Of a stretch of 64,000 nt of DNA, positions 20,252 through 30,048 are shown piece after piece (within the stretch, counting starts at the first letter, position 1; each line of letters opens with the position of its first letter). Source of the stretch: Diacronema lutheri (taxonomy: Eukaryota > Haptophyta > Pavlovophyceae > Pavlovales > Pavlovaceae). The notes beneath the pieces were generated by a model that did no database searches, had not been told where the DNA came from, and was given only the letters and a program-made list of their open reading frames with translations. The stretch is from NCBI GenBank assembly GCA_019448385.1, contig JAGTXO010000013.1, positions 310,001 to 374,000 on the forward strand, given 5' to 3'. The position numbers were made by a program, and so were the translations under genes.

Positions 20252-21964
20252 ATGGCGGAGCGCTTGGCGGTCGTCGTCGCGGACGACTTTGCCGACGCAG
20301 CTGTCCGCGCCGAGTGCGTGCGACTGCTCGCCGCCCTCGGCGCGGTAGAGGTGGCGATGGATGGCCTCATGCGCCATCCCGCGAGCCACGTGCTCGCGTG
20401 CTCCGCTGAGGCCGCTGCGGCCGTCGTTGCCCCGATCGCGGCGCTCGGGCTGCGCACCCCCGAGGCGGTCAGCCCATACTGGGTGCACTACGCGCACATG
20501 CTCGCTCGCCTCGGCCCGGACGGACGGCCAACGTCCACGCTCCCGCCCGCGTGCGTGCGCGCGCTCTTCACGCCGCCGCCGCGCACGCTGCCCGCGCCGC
20601 GCGCGATCGATGGCGCGCGCGTCGCGCTCGTGCGCGCTGCGCAGACGCCGCGCGAGGTGGTCGCGTATATGGCGGATCTCGTGCGGCTGATGGGCGGACG
20701 TGTACTCCCCACGGGCCCCTACGAGCTCGTCGCTTACGACCTACCGCCGGAACACGGCACGTCGGGCGCGCGACACGTGCCCGAAGCCGTCGCTCAGCTG
20801 CTCGTCGAGCACGCGCGTGGCGCCCCCGCGCCGCGCTGCGTCCGATTTGGCGAGCTGGAGAAAATGGCGCGCGAGTGGGTTCGCGAGGGCGCAGCAACGG
20901 CGGCGGCCGCCGCAGCAGCTGCCTCGCACGCGCGCAAGGAGCGCGCGCGCGCGGCGGCGGCAGCGCGCGGCCGGGCGCAGCCTCATATCGCACGGACGCA
21001 GGTGGGCGAGGGCGCGAACAGCACGACGCCGCCCGACCTACCCTATTTCGCCGCGCGCTCGCGCTTGCCGCAGCCCGCGCCGGCTGACCGCGGCTCGCCG
21101 ACGCAGAGCGACCGGAGCAGCCCGCTCTCTCCGCCGTCTGCTCCCGTGTGCGCCGCGCCGCGCGCGCTCGCCTTCTCACTGAGCGCACGCTCCGGCGGAA
21201 GCGAAGCCAAGGAGGCGGCCAAGCGGCTGCGGCGCGAGCTTGGCGCTATCGCGGCCGAGCTGCCGGGCGGCGCCGACGCGCTCGCATCAATCGGCGAGCC
21301 ACACGCGGGCGGCGGCACGGGCGCGGAGCGCCACGATGGCGGCAGGGACGTCATCATTAGCCACCTCGTGCTGAGCGTGCTGAGCCGCACAGAGAAGGTG
21401 CTGCTCGCGCTCGCCTCGGGTGCGTGGCTCCTCGCGCCATCGTGGCTCTACGCGTGCCGCGTCGCCGGCGCGTGGGTCGCGGAGGCGGGGCATGAGATCG
21501 AGGCGCGCGAGCGTGGCGGCGGCGTGCGCGAGCTGGGCATGCTGCGGCTCGGCAGCGGCGAGCTCTGGATCGGCGCGCCCGCGCACCATCGCGCGCTGCG
21601 CGCTTTCGCGCGCGCCGGTCGCGCTGGCTGCTTCGCGAACGAGGTTGCGCTCGTCTGCGCGGGCACGCGGCCGGAGCCCGCCAGGCTCGCGCGCATCCTG
21701 CGCGCCGCCGGCGCGCTCACGGCGCTCGCGGACGATGCGCCCGGCAGTGGGCCGCGCGTCGGCGAGCTCGGTGGCGCGGCGTGCACGCTGCTCGTGCTGC
21801 CCGACGAGCTCGCGCGCTCGGCCGAAGCCGCCGGCGCGGCGCTCGCGCGCGCCGCGCTGCCGGCCAGAGGCGTGCTAGTCCTGGGCGCGTCGCAGATCGT
21901 TCAAGCCATCTGCGTGCCGCACGCCGCCGGTCTCGCCGCGCTCCGCGCGCGCTTGGCTGGATGA
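20252..21964 (+). CDS. Multi-BRCT-domain protein
   Basis: Single-exon, 570-residue protein. Two divergent BRCT units occupy about residues 1-200 (VVVADDFADAAVRAECVRLL, then WVHYAHML; and VALVRAAQTPREVVAYMADL, then YELVAYDL). A disordered Ser/Pro/Ala linker follows. Then comes a clear C-terminal tandem: SHLVLSVLSRTEKVLLALAS, then WLLAPSWLYACRVAGAWVAE, where the buried Trp and the THLV-like strand are typical, and a last unit with LARILRAAGALTAL. Such arrangements occur in PTIP, MDC1, microcephalin and Rtt107, which bind phosphoproteins at DNA breaks. Too divergent to name an orthologue. The E2F-like site upstream fits a replication or repair role. ATG 20252 is the only start near the divergent promoter. 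Confidence 0.7.
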   Translation: MAERLAVVVADDFADAAVRAECVRLLAALGAVEVAMDGLMRHPASHVLACSAEAAAAVVAPIAALGLRTPEAVSPYWVHYAHMLARLGPDGRPTSTLPPACVRALFTPPPRTLPAPRAIDGARVALVRAAQTPREVVAYMADLVRLMGGRVLPTGPYELVAYDLPPEHGTSGARHVPEAVAQLLVEHARGAPAPRCVRFGELEKMAREWVREGAATAAAAAAAASHARKERARAAAAARGRAQPHIARTQVGEGANSTTPPDLPYFAARSRLPQPAPADRGSPTQSDRSSPLSPPSAPVCAAPRALAFSLSARSGGSEAKEAAKRLRRELGAIAAELPGGADALASIGEPHAGGGTGAERHDGGRDVIISHLVLSVLSRTEKVLLALASGAWLLAPSWLYACRVAGAWVAEAGHEIEARERGGGVRELGMLRLGSGELWIGAPAHHRALRAFARAGRAGCFANEVALVCAGTRPEPARLARILRAAGALTALADDAPGSGPRVGELGGAACTLLVLPDELARSAEAAGAALARAALPARGVLVLGASQIVQAICVPHAAGLAALRARLAG

Positions 21965-22137
21965 GCTGGGCGGTGTGGCTGGGTGTGCGTCCGTCGAGTG
22001 CTTTTACTGTGGCTTGACTTGGTCATTCTCGCAGGGGGCAAGACCCGAAACGTCTTCACACTTGTCCAGGAAGTTTGTGGAATTTTAAAATTTTGACCAG
22101 GAACCCCAAGGTCTCTCTCCCTCTCTCTGTCCTTGCC

Positions 22138-23004
22138 ATGTCTCTGCCGCTGTTCGGCTGCGCGCCCGGCTTGGTGAACGGCTGGCTAGGGACGGCGGCT
22201 CAGCAGCGCGCAGTCGAGCAAATGTTTGGGATCAGCATTGCCATTGATTCGGTCGAGCGCGGCTGGTGGACATCAAACTACTGGACGAATGTCGTCTCGA
22301 CCGCCGAGACGCACGCGGCCGACCGCTGCGTCACGGAGGTCGCCTCCGTCGACGCGAGTCCCGCGGTGACCGGTTGCATGGTGCGCTCGCGCTGCTTGCC
22401 CGCGTACAAGCTCGGCCTGATCGGCATGCGCGGGGCGTGCCTTGAGTTCTTCGAGCAATTCTACCTCGAGCATCACGCGCCCAAGCGCGGCGATGCACCC
22501 CTCGACGCTGCACGCCGGCGCGCCATGCCGTCGAGCGCGGTGTGGCAGGTCGTGGGCTACATTTCGCCCGAGATGCGTATCGTGCGGCAGGTGCGCCCCG
22601 GCAGCGGCCTCGACCTTCACGGCCTTCCTCTCGACGTGCGCGACGCGCCGCTCGAAGGTGGCGACTCGGCCTTCTCGCGCTTTGCGCTCGTCCGTGGCTC
22701 GCCGCAGGCTGCAGCGCACGCGAAGCGGCACGTGCCCCCGTTCACAGAATCGATCAGCTACGGCACCACGTTTTGGGGCGACCAGCTCACAATCCACGTC
22801 CATGCGCGCGTGCATCGCGGCGCTGGCGCATGGCCGGCCGATCCGCCAGGCGCGCCCGCCTTCTCAGACGCTGCGCGCGCATACAGTGAAGTGCAGGGGC
22901 GCGCGGCCGCCACCGAGGCGGCGGCCGCACGGCGTGACAAGCGCGCGCGCGCATTTGGCTGGTGGCGTCGACGCGCCCACGCCGGTGTTGAGTGTCACAG
23001 TTGA
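22138..23004 (+). CDS. Unrecognised protein, possibly secreted or enzymatic
   Basis: Single-exon frame of 288 residues that I do not recognise. It opens with SLPLFGCAPGLVNGWLG, weakly like a short hydrophobic leader. Distinctive segments are ERGWWTSNYWTNVVSTAETH, CMVRSRCLPAYKLGLIGMRG, FFEQFYLEHHAPKRGDAP and ESISYGTTFWGDQLTIHVHA, with six cysteines in the first half. The content of Trp, Tyr, Phe and Ile is far from the Arg/Ala bias of shadow frames, so I judge it real. The 60 bp before the ATG are low in GC and end in a CT-rich tract (GTCTCTCTCCCTCTCTCTGT), which could be a 5' leader or, less likely, a splice acceptor for an upstream exon. The C-terminus is basic. Confidence 0.6.
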   Translation: MSLPLFGCAPGLVNGWLGTAAQQRAVEQMFGISIAIDSVERGWWTSNYWTNVVSTAETHAADRCVTEVASVDASPAVTGCMVRSRCLPAYKLGLIGMRGACLEFFEQFYLEHHAPKRGDAPLDAARRRAMPSSAVWQVVGYISPEMRIVRQVRPGSGLDLHGLPLDVRDAPLEGGDSAFSRFALVRGSPQAAAHAKRHVPPFTESISYGTTFWGDQLTIHVHARVHRGAGAWPADPPGAPAFSDAARAYSEVQGRAAATEAAAARRDKRARAFGWWRRRAHAGVECHS

Positions 23005-23070
23005 CGCTCCTTCCGACGTCATCGTCAACTCGTGAAGGGGGCAGAGTCACGGTGGGCATGTGCGCCAGGC

Positions 23071-25643
23071 TCAGGCGGCCACGGCCCGGTCGCTCTTGCT
23101 CTCAATGCCGTGCCCTTGCTGCGTCAGAAACGGCGTGCGGCCGTCGTCGACGATCCCGTCGTCGCGCAGAGCGCCGGGCGGCGATCCCGGCTGCGGCGTT
23201 GAGTCCGCGCGCGTGCGCGGCGGCGTGGCGTCCGGCGGGGTCGGCGGCGACGCCTCGCCCGCCACGCGCTGCTGCGTCCGCAGCTGCATAGCCTGCTGGC
23301 GTAGCTGCGCGTCCTTGAGCGCGAGGCTGCGCTGCAGCTCGGCCAAGTCATCCTGTCACACAGCGGGCGGCCACCGGAGGTCGCAACGGCGAAGGGCGTG
23401 CGTTGGAACGGGCGGGCGTGCGGTCAGCGCGCCACGCCCGTGTGCGCGCGCGCGTCGTCGGCGACGAGCGCGCGGCGCGGCGCTCGGCGCAGCGGCTGCT
23501 CTTGGGCGCCTCACGTGCAGCGTGGCCAGCTCGGCGCCCGCGAGATGAAGCTGCCTCTTGAAGCGCCTGATCTCGCTCTCGCCGCCCGCGCCAGCACCCG
23601 CGCCGTCGCCGCTCAGCTGCGCGGCGAGCGCTTCCTTGCGCTCGCGCAGCTGCTTGAGCGCGGCCGAGCGCAGCCCCGCGCCCTTCTGCAGCACGTCGCT
23701 CTCGCGCACCGCCTGTGGCGCGGCGCGGCGCCGCGCGGCGCGCGGCGCGCACGCGTGAGGGCGTCCGGCGCGCGCAGCCTCGCGCACCTCGCGCTGCAGC
23801 CGCCACTCCGCTTGGCGGCGGTGCGGCGGTGTGGCGCGGAGCGGGCGGCAGCCCACCTTGAGCTGCGCCTCGAGCCCATCGCCCTCCGAGGTCGCGCGCG
23901 CAAGCTGCTCCTCGGCTGCGCGCAGCGAGCTATCGCCGACAATGTGCGCATCAGCATACGCGTGAATGCGCTGTCGTAGCGCACGCACGGCCTCATGCAT
24001 GGCGCGGAGCTGCTGCGACGGCTGCGCGCTCGCCGCTTTGGCGTTGGCGCGCGCAGCCTCGCGCACCTCGCGCTGCAGCCGCCGCGAGCGCGCAGCCGCC
24101 TCTTCGACCGCGACCGTTACGGCATCCGCGCGCGCCTGCAGCGATCTGACCGCATCCGGGTCGCACGCGCGCGCCATCCGCCGGCGGAGCGTCTCGTGCT
24201 CGCGCGCATGCGCGCGCAGTCCCTTGCGCGCGTTGCTCAGGATCCGCTCGAGCCGGTCCGCCTCGGACGCGCTCGAGCCCGCGTGCGCGACGCGCGGCGG
24301 GCCGCGCAGCGCCGGTCGCGCCTTGCTGATCGGCGCGGCGCGCCGGCCCGCGTTGCCACTGCCGCCGCCGCCGCGCAGCGAGCCAGGAAGCTCGACAGCA
24401 CCGGCGCCGGCGCTGCCGCTCGGCGCCGCCTGCCGGCGCATCTTCAGCGCGGCCGCGAGCGCCGTGCGCGCCTGCGCGATCTGCAGCCTCAGCGCGTCGT
24501 TCGCCAAGCGCACGTCGTCGATCGCGGCGAGCTGTGCACCGGTCAGCTGGCGCGCGCCCGGACCGCCACCGCGCGGCGCGGCGCCGCCGGCGGCCGAGCC
24601 GACGGATTCGGACGATGGCTGCGCGACGAGCCGTCGGCCGCTTCTGGAGCCCGCCGCCGAACCTGCCGCCGAGCCGGCCGGCGCGCACGGCGACGCCGCG
24701 GCCGAACGGGCGCGCTCGGCGGCCGCGCCGTTCGCGCTCGCCACGCGCGCGCTCGCGCCGCTGCCGCCGCGCGGTGGCGGCGCGGCGGGCGGCTGTGGCT
24801 TTGGATGCGCGCCACCGCCGCCGCCATACGCGCCGGCTGCCGCACCTACTGGCGGCGCACGGCGTGGCGGCGCTGTCGAGAGAGACGGGCGGCGCAAGGC
24901 GCGCTCGCCGCCCGCGGCGGCTGCGCGCCTCCCGCTGCCCGCGCGCGCGAGCGAGCGCCTGCCGGCTGGCGGTTGCGCCGCGGGCGGCTGCGCCGCGCGC
25001 GGCGCCGCGCGCGCGGGCGCGCGGCCGCCGACGCTGGTGGGCGGCGCGGCCGCGCGCGCGCCGTCCGCGCTCGCCTCGGCGTCCAGCGCGCGCGCCTTGC
25101 CCTCCGTCCACTCGCCCCAGTGCTGCTTGGAGAGCGCGCCGCCGCCATCACCGCCGCCGTCGTCGCCACCCTCGCCCTCGTCGCCCTCGCCCATCGCAGC
25201 CTCCGCCTCGAGAGCCTCCTCGGCCAACTGCCGCGCGGCGCGCTGCGCGTCCGCGTCCTCCTGCGACGCGTACTCGAGCGAGCGCACGGGCAGCGCGCCG
25301 AGGGCGGCGTCGGCGCTCGCATCAGCACTGCCGCCCGCTCGCCGACCCGCCTTAGTGCCGCCACCGACCGTTGTCGAGGCACCGGACATGCCACCAAGCG
25401 CGTCGGCGGCCGCGGGGTGCAGCTGCGCGCGCATGGGCGAGCTGCGGGGCGCCGGGCTCGGCGCGGCCGACGACGCGCCTTCGTCCTCAAAATCGGACTG
25501 TCCGTACTCGTTTTCGGCGTCCTCGTCGTTGTCAAAGTCGTCAAAGTCATCCTCGTAACCGCCGCCGCCGCCGCCGCCGCCCGACGCGCGCTCAGCAAAT
25601 CTGCTCGCGCCTGTGCGCTGCCCGGCACGGGGGCGGCGGCCGG

Positions 25644-25674
<31 letters not shown>

Positions 25675-26369
25675 TTCGTACTTGGCGTCGTAGTCGTCGT
25701 CGTCGTCGGAGGGCTCAATGGCGGAGCGTGCAGTGAGCGCGAGCGCCGCGCGCGCCGCCTCGGGCGTCGGTCCGCTCGCGCCTAACGCCGATGGCGCGGT
25801 GGGGCGCGCGTGCTGCGGCGGTGGCTGAGCGGTGAGCGCCGCGCCCGCGCCTGCTAGGCCAAACGCAAAGTTTGGCCGCTGCGAGCTGACGCGGCCTGCC
25901 GGCGGCTCGTCGGTAATGCTCAGCCCGCCAGCACCGCGCGCGACGCCGCCGCTACCCACGCGGCCGAGCGGCGCCGGCCCGGGAGCGAGCGCACCGCCGA
26001 CGTTGAGGCTTGGCCTTTGCGGCGGCAGCCGTCCCGGCGGCAATGCGGGCGCGGCGGACTCCGGAGCGGCGGGTGCGGGCGCTGCGCCGCTGTGCGCATG
26101 AGCGCTGCCGCTCGGCGCGCGGTAGCGCAGCGCAGAGGACGGCGCAGCGCCGAGCGGCTGCGGTCGCGGCGCGAGCGTTGGCGCATCCTCATCCGGCAGC
26201 GACGCGACGTCGGAGCAGCCATCGTCAGAGGGCGGCGCCTCGCCGGCGATATCGTCGTCCGACTCGCCCAGCTGCGCGCGCGCGCAGGGCGGGCGCGGAG
26301 CGCGCACGTGAGCGGCACGGCAGCCGGGCCGCGGGTGACCGTGGACGCGTTGCGCCGCACCAGCTCCAT
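23071..26369 (-). CDS. Coiled-coil protein with acidic N-terminal half, about five exons
   Basis: Main exons 23857-26271, 23515-23712 and 23071-23352 join in phase 0. A very short first exon starting at ATG 26369 is needed; MEL followed by a GTGCGG donor fits phase but is unproven. The N-terminal half is low complexity with Asp runs (about 25440-25720 encodes DDDDDYDAKYEDDDDGDDDDD) and Pro/Ala/Gly stretches. The C-terminal third is heptad-rich: DDVRLANDALRLQIAQARTA, DRLERILSNARKGLRAHARE, QLRAMHEAVRALRQRIHAYA, RSAALKQLRERKEALAAQL and LAELQRSLALKDAQLRQQAM. No catalytic domain is seen. The layout recalls ciliary or centrosomal coiled-coil proteins, but I cannot assign a family. A 38-bp exon segment is repeated in its third intron. 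Confidence 0.6.
23767..23804 (-). repeat. 38-bp intronic copy of an upstream exon segment
   Basis: Bases 23767-23804, inside the intron between exons ending at 23857 and starting at 23712, are identical to exon bases 24046-24083, 279 bp away. Both copies read the same peptide, LQREVREAARA, on the minus strand. Confidence 0.8.
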
Positions 26370-26463
26370 CCTGCCCCCAACGGTTCCCGGCTTTTCGTTT
26401 TTCCCCTGATTTGACACGAAACGGCCTCCGGAGGCCGTTTCGTGTGCGCCGTGGCAGTGCTTA
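26370..26463. promoter_or_regulatory. Shared promoter with a perfect 32-bp palindrome
   Basis: A 94-bp spacer between the coiled-coil gene and the armadillo gene. Bases 26414-26445 form a perfect palindrome with no loop: the left arm ACACGAAACGGCCTCC is followed directly by its exact reverse complement. The flank is unusually A/T-rich for this genome (TTTTCGTTTTTCCCCTGATT on the left). Confidence 0.75.
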
Positions 26464-29400
26464 ATGCGCGCTGCCGGCGAGCGGCAGCAGGAGCTGCTCA
26501 GCCGGGCGTCCGCATGGGAGGGCGGCAGCGAGGCGCGCGCTCGCGCGCGCGCGCTTGCGCGCGCGCTCGGCTCCGCGGCGACGCGTGCGCGCGTCCCGGG
26601 CGCCGCGCGCGACCGGCTGGGCCGCGCGCTCACGGCCGTCGTGTCGATCGACGCGTTGCGCGAGGCGGAGGTCGAGGTGGAGCGGAGGACGCGCGGGGCG
26701 GTCTTCCGGCTCGAAGATTCGCCTTCTGAAGTTGATGCGCGCACGGTCGCCCTTGCCTCCCCCTTCACGCTCGAACGCGCCAAGGAGGCGGCGCGTGGCG
26801 CGTTCGGGCTGCGCGACGTTGAGCTCAAGGACGGGCGGCGCGGCCACCTGCTCGAGAGCGAGGCGGCTTTCGCGCAGTACGCGACGGAGTGGGACGAAGA
26901 CATCGAGCTGATCCGCGACGACACGCGCGCCGTTTGGGCTGAGCGCGCGAAAAACGACCTCGACTCGGCCGCACCCGCGCGGCAGGCGGCGGGCGCGCAC
27001 GCCCTGTGGGAGCTGTGCTGCCGGCCCGAGAACGTCGTGTCGGCGGGACTCGCGGATCTGCTGCCCGGGCTCGTCTCGCGCGTGACCGAGCTGCTCGGCT
27101 CCGCCGACGGCGAGGTCCGCGAGCTCTGCGCGCGCGCGCTCTGGACCCTCGCCGAGCAGCAGCCGGCGCGCGCGGCGCTCGTCGGCGACACGCCGCACGC
27201 GCTCGCGGGCACGTTGCTCCTCGCGAGCGGCTCGAGCGGCGCGGCACTCGGCGCGCTGCACCCGCTGCTCGACGAGCCGTGCTTCCGCGAGGCCTTTTGG
27301 GACGCGCGCGGCGAGCTGCTCGTCCTCGCGCACGTCGCGGGCCCGTCGGCCGAGGGCACGCGGCTCGCCCTTGCCGTGAGTGCGCAGCTCCTTGGCCATT
27401 CGCTGCATGCAGCGGACGCGGTCGCGCGGCTCGCGGCGCACGCGCTCTGCCGCGTGGCGAGCCCACGGAGCGAGCACACGCTCGCCACGCGCCTCGTCGC
27501 GCTTAATGTGCTCGCGTGCGCGCTCCACTGCGTTCGGCTCGGCACGCGCGACACACCGCGCGCGGGCGCGGCCGGCGCGCCGCCGCTGCTGGCGGCGACG
27601 GCGGGCGGAGACGGCGACGACAAGGGTGGCGGGCACGCGGTGGAGCGCGCGCTGCTGCTCGAAGCCGCGCAGTACGTGCACGCCGAGCTTCTTGCGAAGC
27701 ACCGCGCCGCACGCGCGCACGCGCGCGCGCGCGCCGAGGTTCCGAGCACGGGCGGCACGCAGTCGGCAGAGCGCGCGCACGGTCACTTTGAGTTGCGGCT
27801 CGCGCCGGCTGATGAGCCAAGCGGCGTGGCAGCTGGCGAGAGCGCGGCGGCCGGCGGCGGCGCGGTCTCACAGCTGCCGCGCACCGCGTCGGCCGGTCGC
27901 GCCACCGGCGTCGACTCGCCGGCCGGCGGCGGGCCGCGCGCGCCCACAGATGCGCGAGCGGTTACGCCGGACGGCAGCGTTCTGCATCGCGCGCAGCGCG
28001 CGCTTCTTGGGTCGCTCGGCACGCTGCAAGCCGAGCTCGTCGAGGTGATCGCGCACGCGACGGAAGCGACGCGCGCGCTGGCGGCTGAGCTGCGTGCGGC
28101 CGAGCTCGCTGATGGAGCGGCGAACGCGGCTGAGGTCGCGCACGCCGCCACGGCGCGCTCTGTGCCGGCCTCGTCGGCGGCACGCGGGCGCGCGACGGTG
28201 ACGCTCGACGTGACATCATTCGACAAGCTGCTCGGCAGTGCACGTGTGGGCTCGGCGAAGTTGTCGAGCGATGGTCCCGCCGGCCCGTCCGCCGACGGCG
28301 TGCCGGTGCCGCTCGTAACGTCGCTGCAACAGCAGCTCGCGCTGCTCGACGCGGCGGCGCTTGCGTTGTGGGCGCTTGCCGCACTCGCGCGCGCCGCGCC
28401 CGAGCCGCTCCGCCCGTCCGCGCGCGCCACGTCCGCGCTGCTCGAAGTGCTGGCGGTATGTGAGGCGCTCGTGCAGCGCACGCAGCCGCCTGCGCCGTGG
28501 CCGGCGAGCGCGACGGACGAAATCGACGCGCAGCGGCTGGGCGGAAAGGCGGCCGCGCAGCACGCCATCCGGCAGGCCGTTGCGCGCACGGCCGCGCCGC
28601 TGCCGCCCGCGGATACTGTTGCGGGCCGAGAGGCCCGTGCGCGTCACCGCGCGGTGCGACGCGGCGCGCAGCGCGTGGCGCAGCGCGGCGCGGCGGCGCT
28701 CGCCGCGCTGCCCGCGTGCGAGGCAGAGCAGCCGCCGCTGCCACCGCCGCCGCCGCAGCCGCGGCGCATTGCGATGGCGGCGCGAGAGCGCGCGACGGGC
28801 GTCGATGCGCCGCCTGCCGGCGCGAGCCGCTGCTTGGACGACGGCGCGTGCAGCACAACCAGCGCGCGCCCGAGCCTCGGCGGCGCGAGCGCGAGCTCGC
28901 CGTCGTTGCTGCGACCGAGCCTCGGCGATGCGGACAGGCCACCATCGCTGCGGCCACGTGCTGCGCCGTACCGCTCGACGGGCGTGACGCTGCTCGCGGC
29001 GCTCGAGGGCGCGGTGGGCGCGAGCGAGGCGGACAGCACGGGCGATTCTCGTTTGGCGCGCCGCAGCGCGGACGCACGTCTCACGCAGGCGCTCGCGCAC
29101 GCGCTCTGTGAGGCTGTGGCGCTGCGCGTCGAACGGCGCGCGCTGCGGCGCGAGGATGCGCGCGGTCGCGTGCGCCGGCTGTGCGCGCGGTTGCTCGACG
29201 GCGCCGACGCCATCGCGAGGGCGACGTGCGGTCCACACGCGCGCGCGCGCGTGTTGCGCGGCGCGCGCGCGCGCGCGCTCGTCTGCCTGAGCGCGGTGCT
29301 CATGCAGTTGGCGAGTGCGGAGGCGGAGGGCGAGGCGGAGGGCGATGAGGCCGCGGAGGCGTCCGAGCCCGACGGCGGCTGGCGCGCGCGCGAGCTCGGC

Positions 29401-29979
29401 CCGCCGCCGCCGCTCTGCGCCGAGGACGCCGCGATGGCCGTGCGCCTGTGCGTGGTGCGCGTTGGCGCGCTTGACGTGACCGCGCACGGCGCGTGCACAT
29501 TGTGGCACCACGTGCGCAGTGCGCGCAAGCGGGCGGGCGACGCCGGCGCGGCCGACGCGGCGGCCGAGCTTGGCGCGACCATCGCCGACGCGGGCGGCGT
29601 GGACGAGCTGGTGGGCGCGCTGCGCGCGTGCGCCGGCGCGCTCGCCGCGCGCGCGCCGCGCGCCGACCTGGGCGGCGGCGGCTCCGAGCGCGCCGGCGCA
29701 GGTGCGCTACGCGCGCACGGTCCGAACAAAGCCGCTGCCGCCGACGACGACGAGGGAGCGGACGAGGAGGCGCGGGCGCGACTGGCGGTACAACCGCGCT
29801 CGCTCGATCGCGCAAGCGTGCGCTCGCTGATGCCGTGCGTGCGCTGGCTGCTCGGGGCTATGGCGCTGCTCGTCACGTGCTCTGAGGTGTGCGCGATGCG
29901 CGTTGGGGCCCTCGCGCCTGAGCTGCTGTTGCAGCTCGCAGCGGGTACGCACGGCGCGTACGGGGGAGCGGCCGGTGCG

Positions 29980-30048
<69 letters not shown>

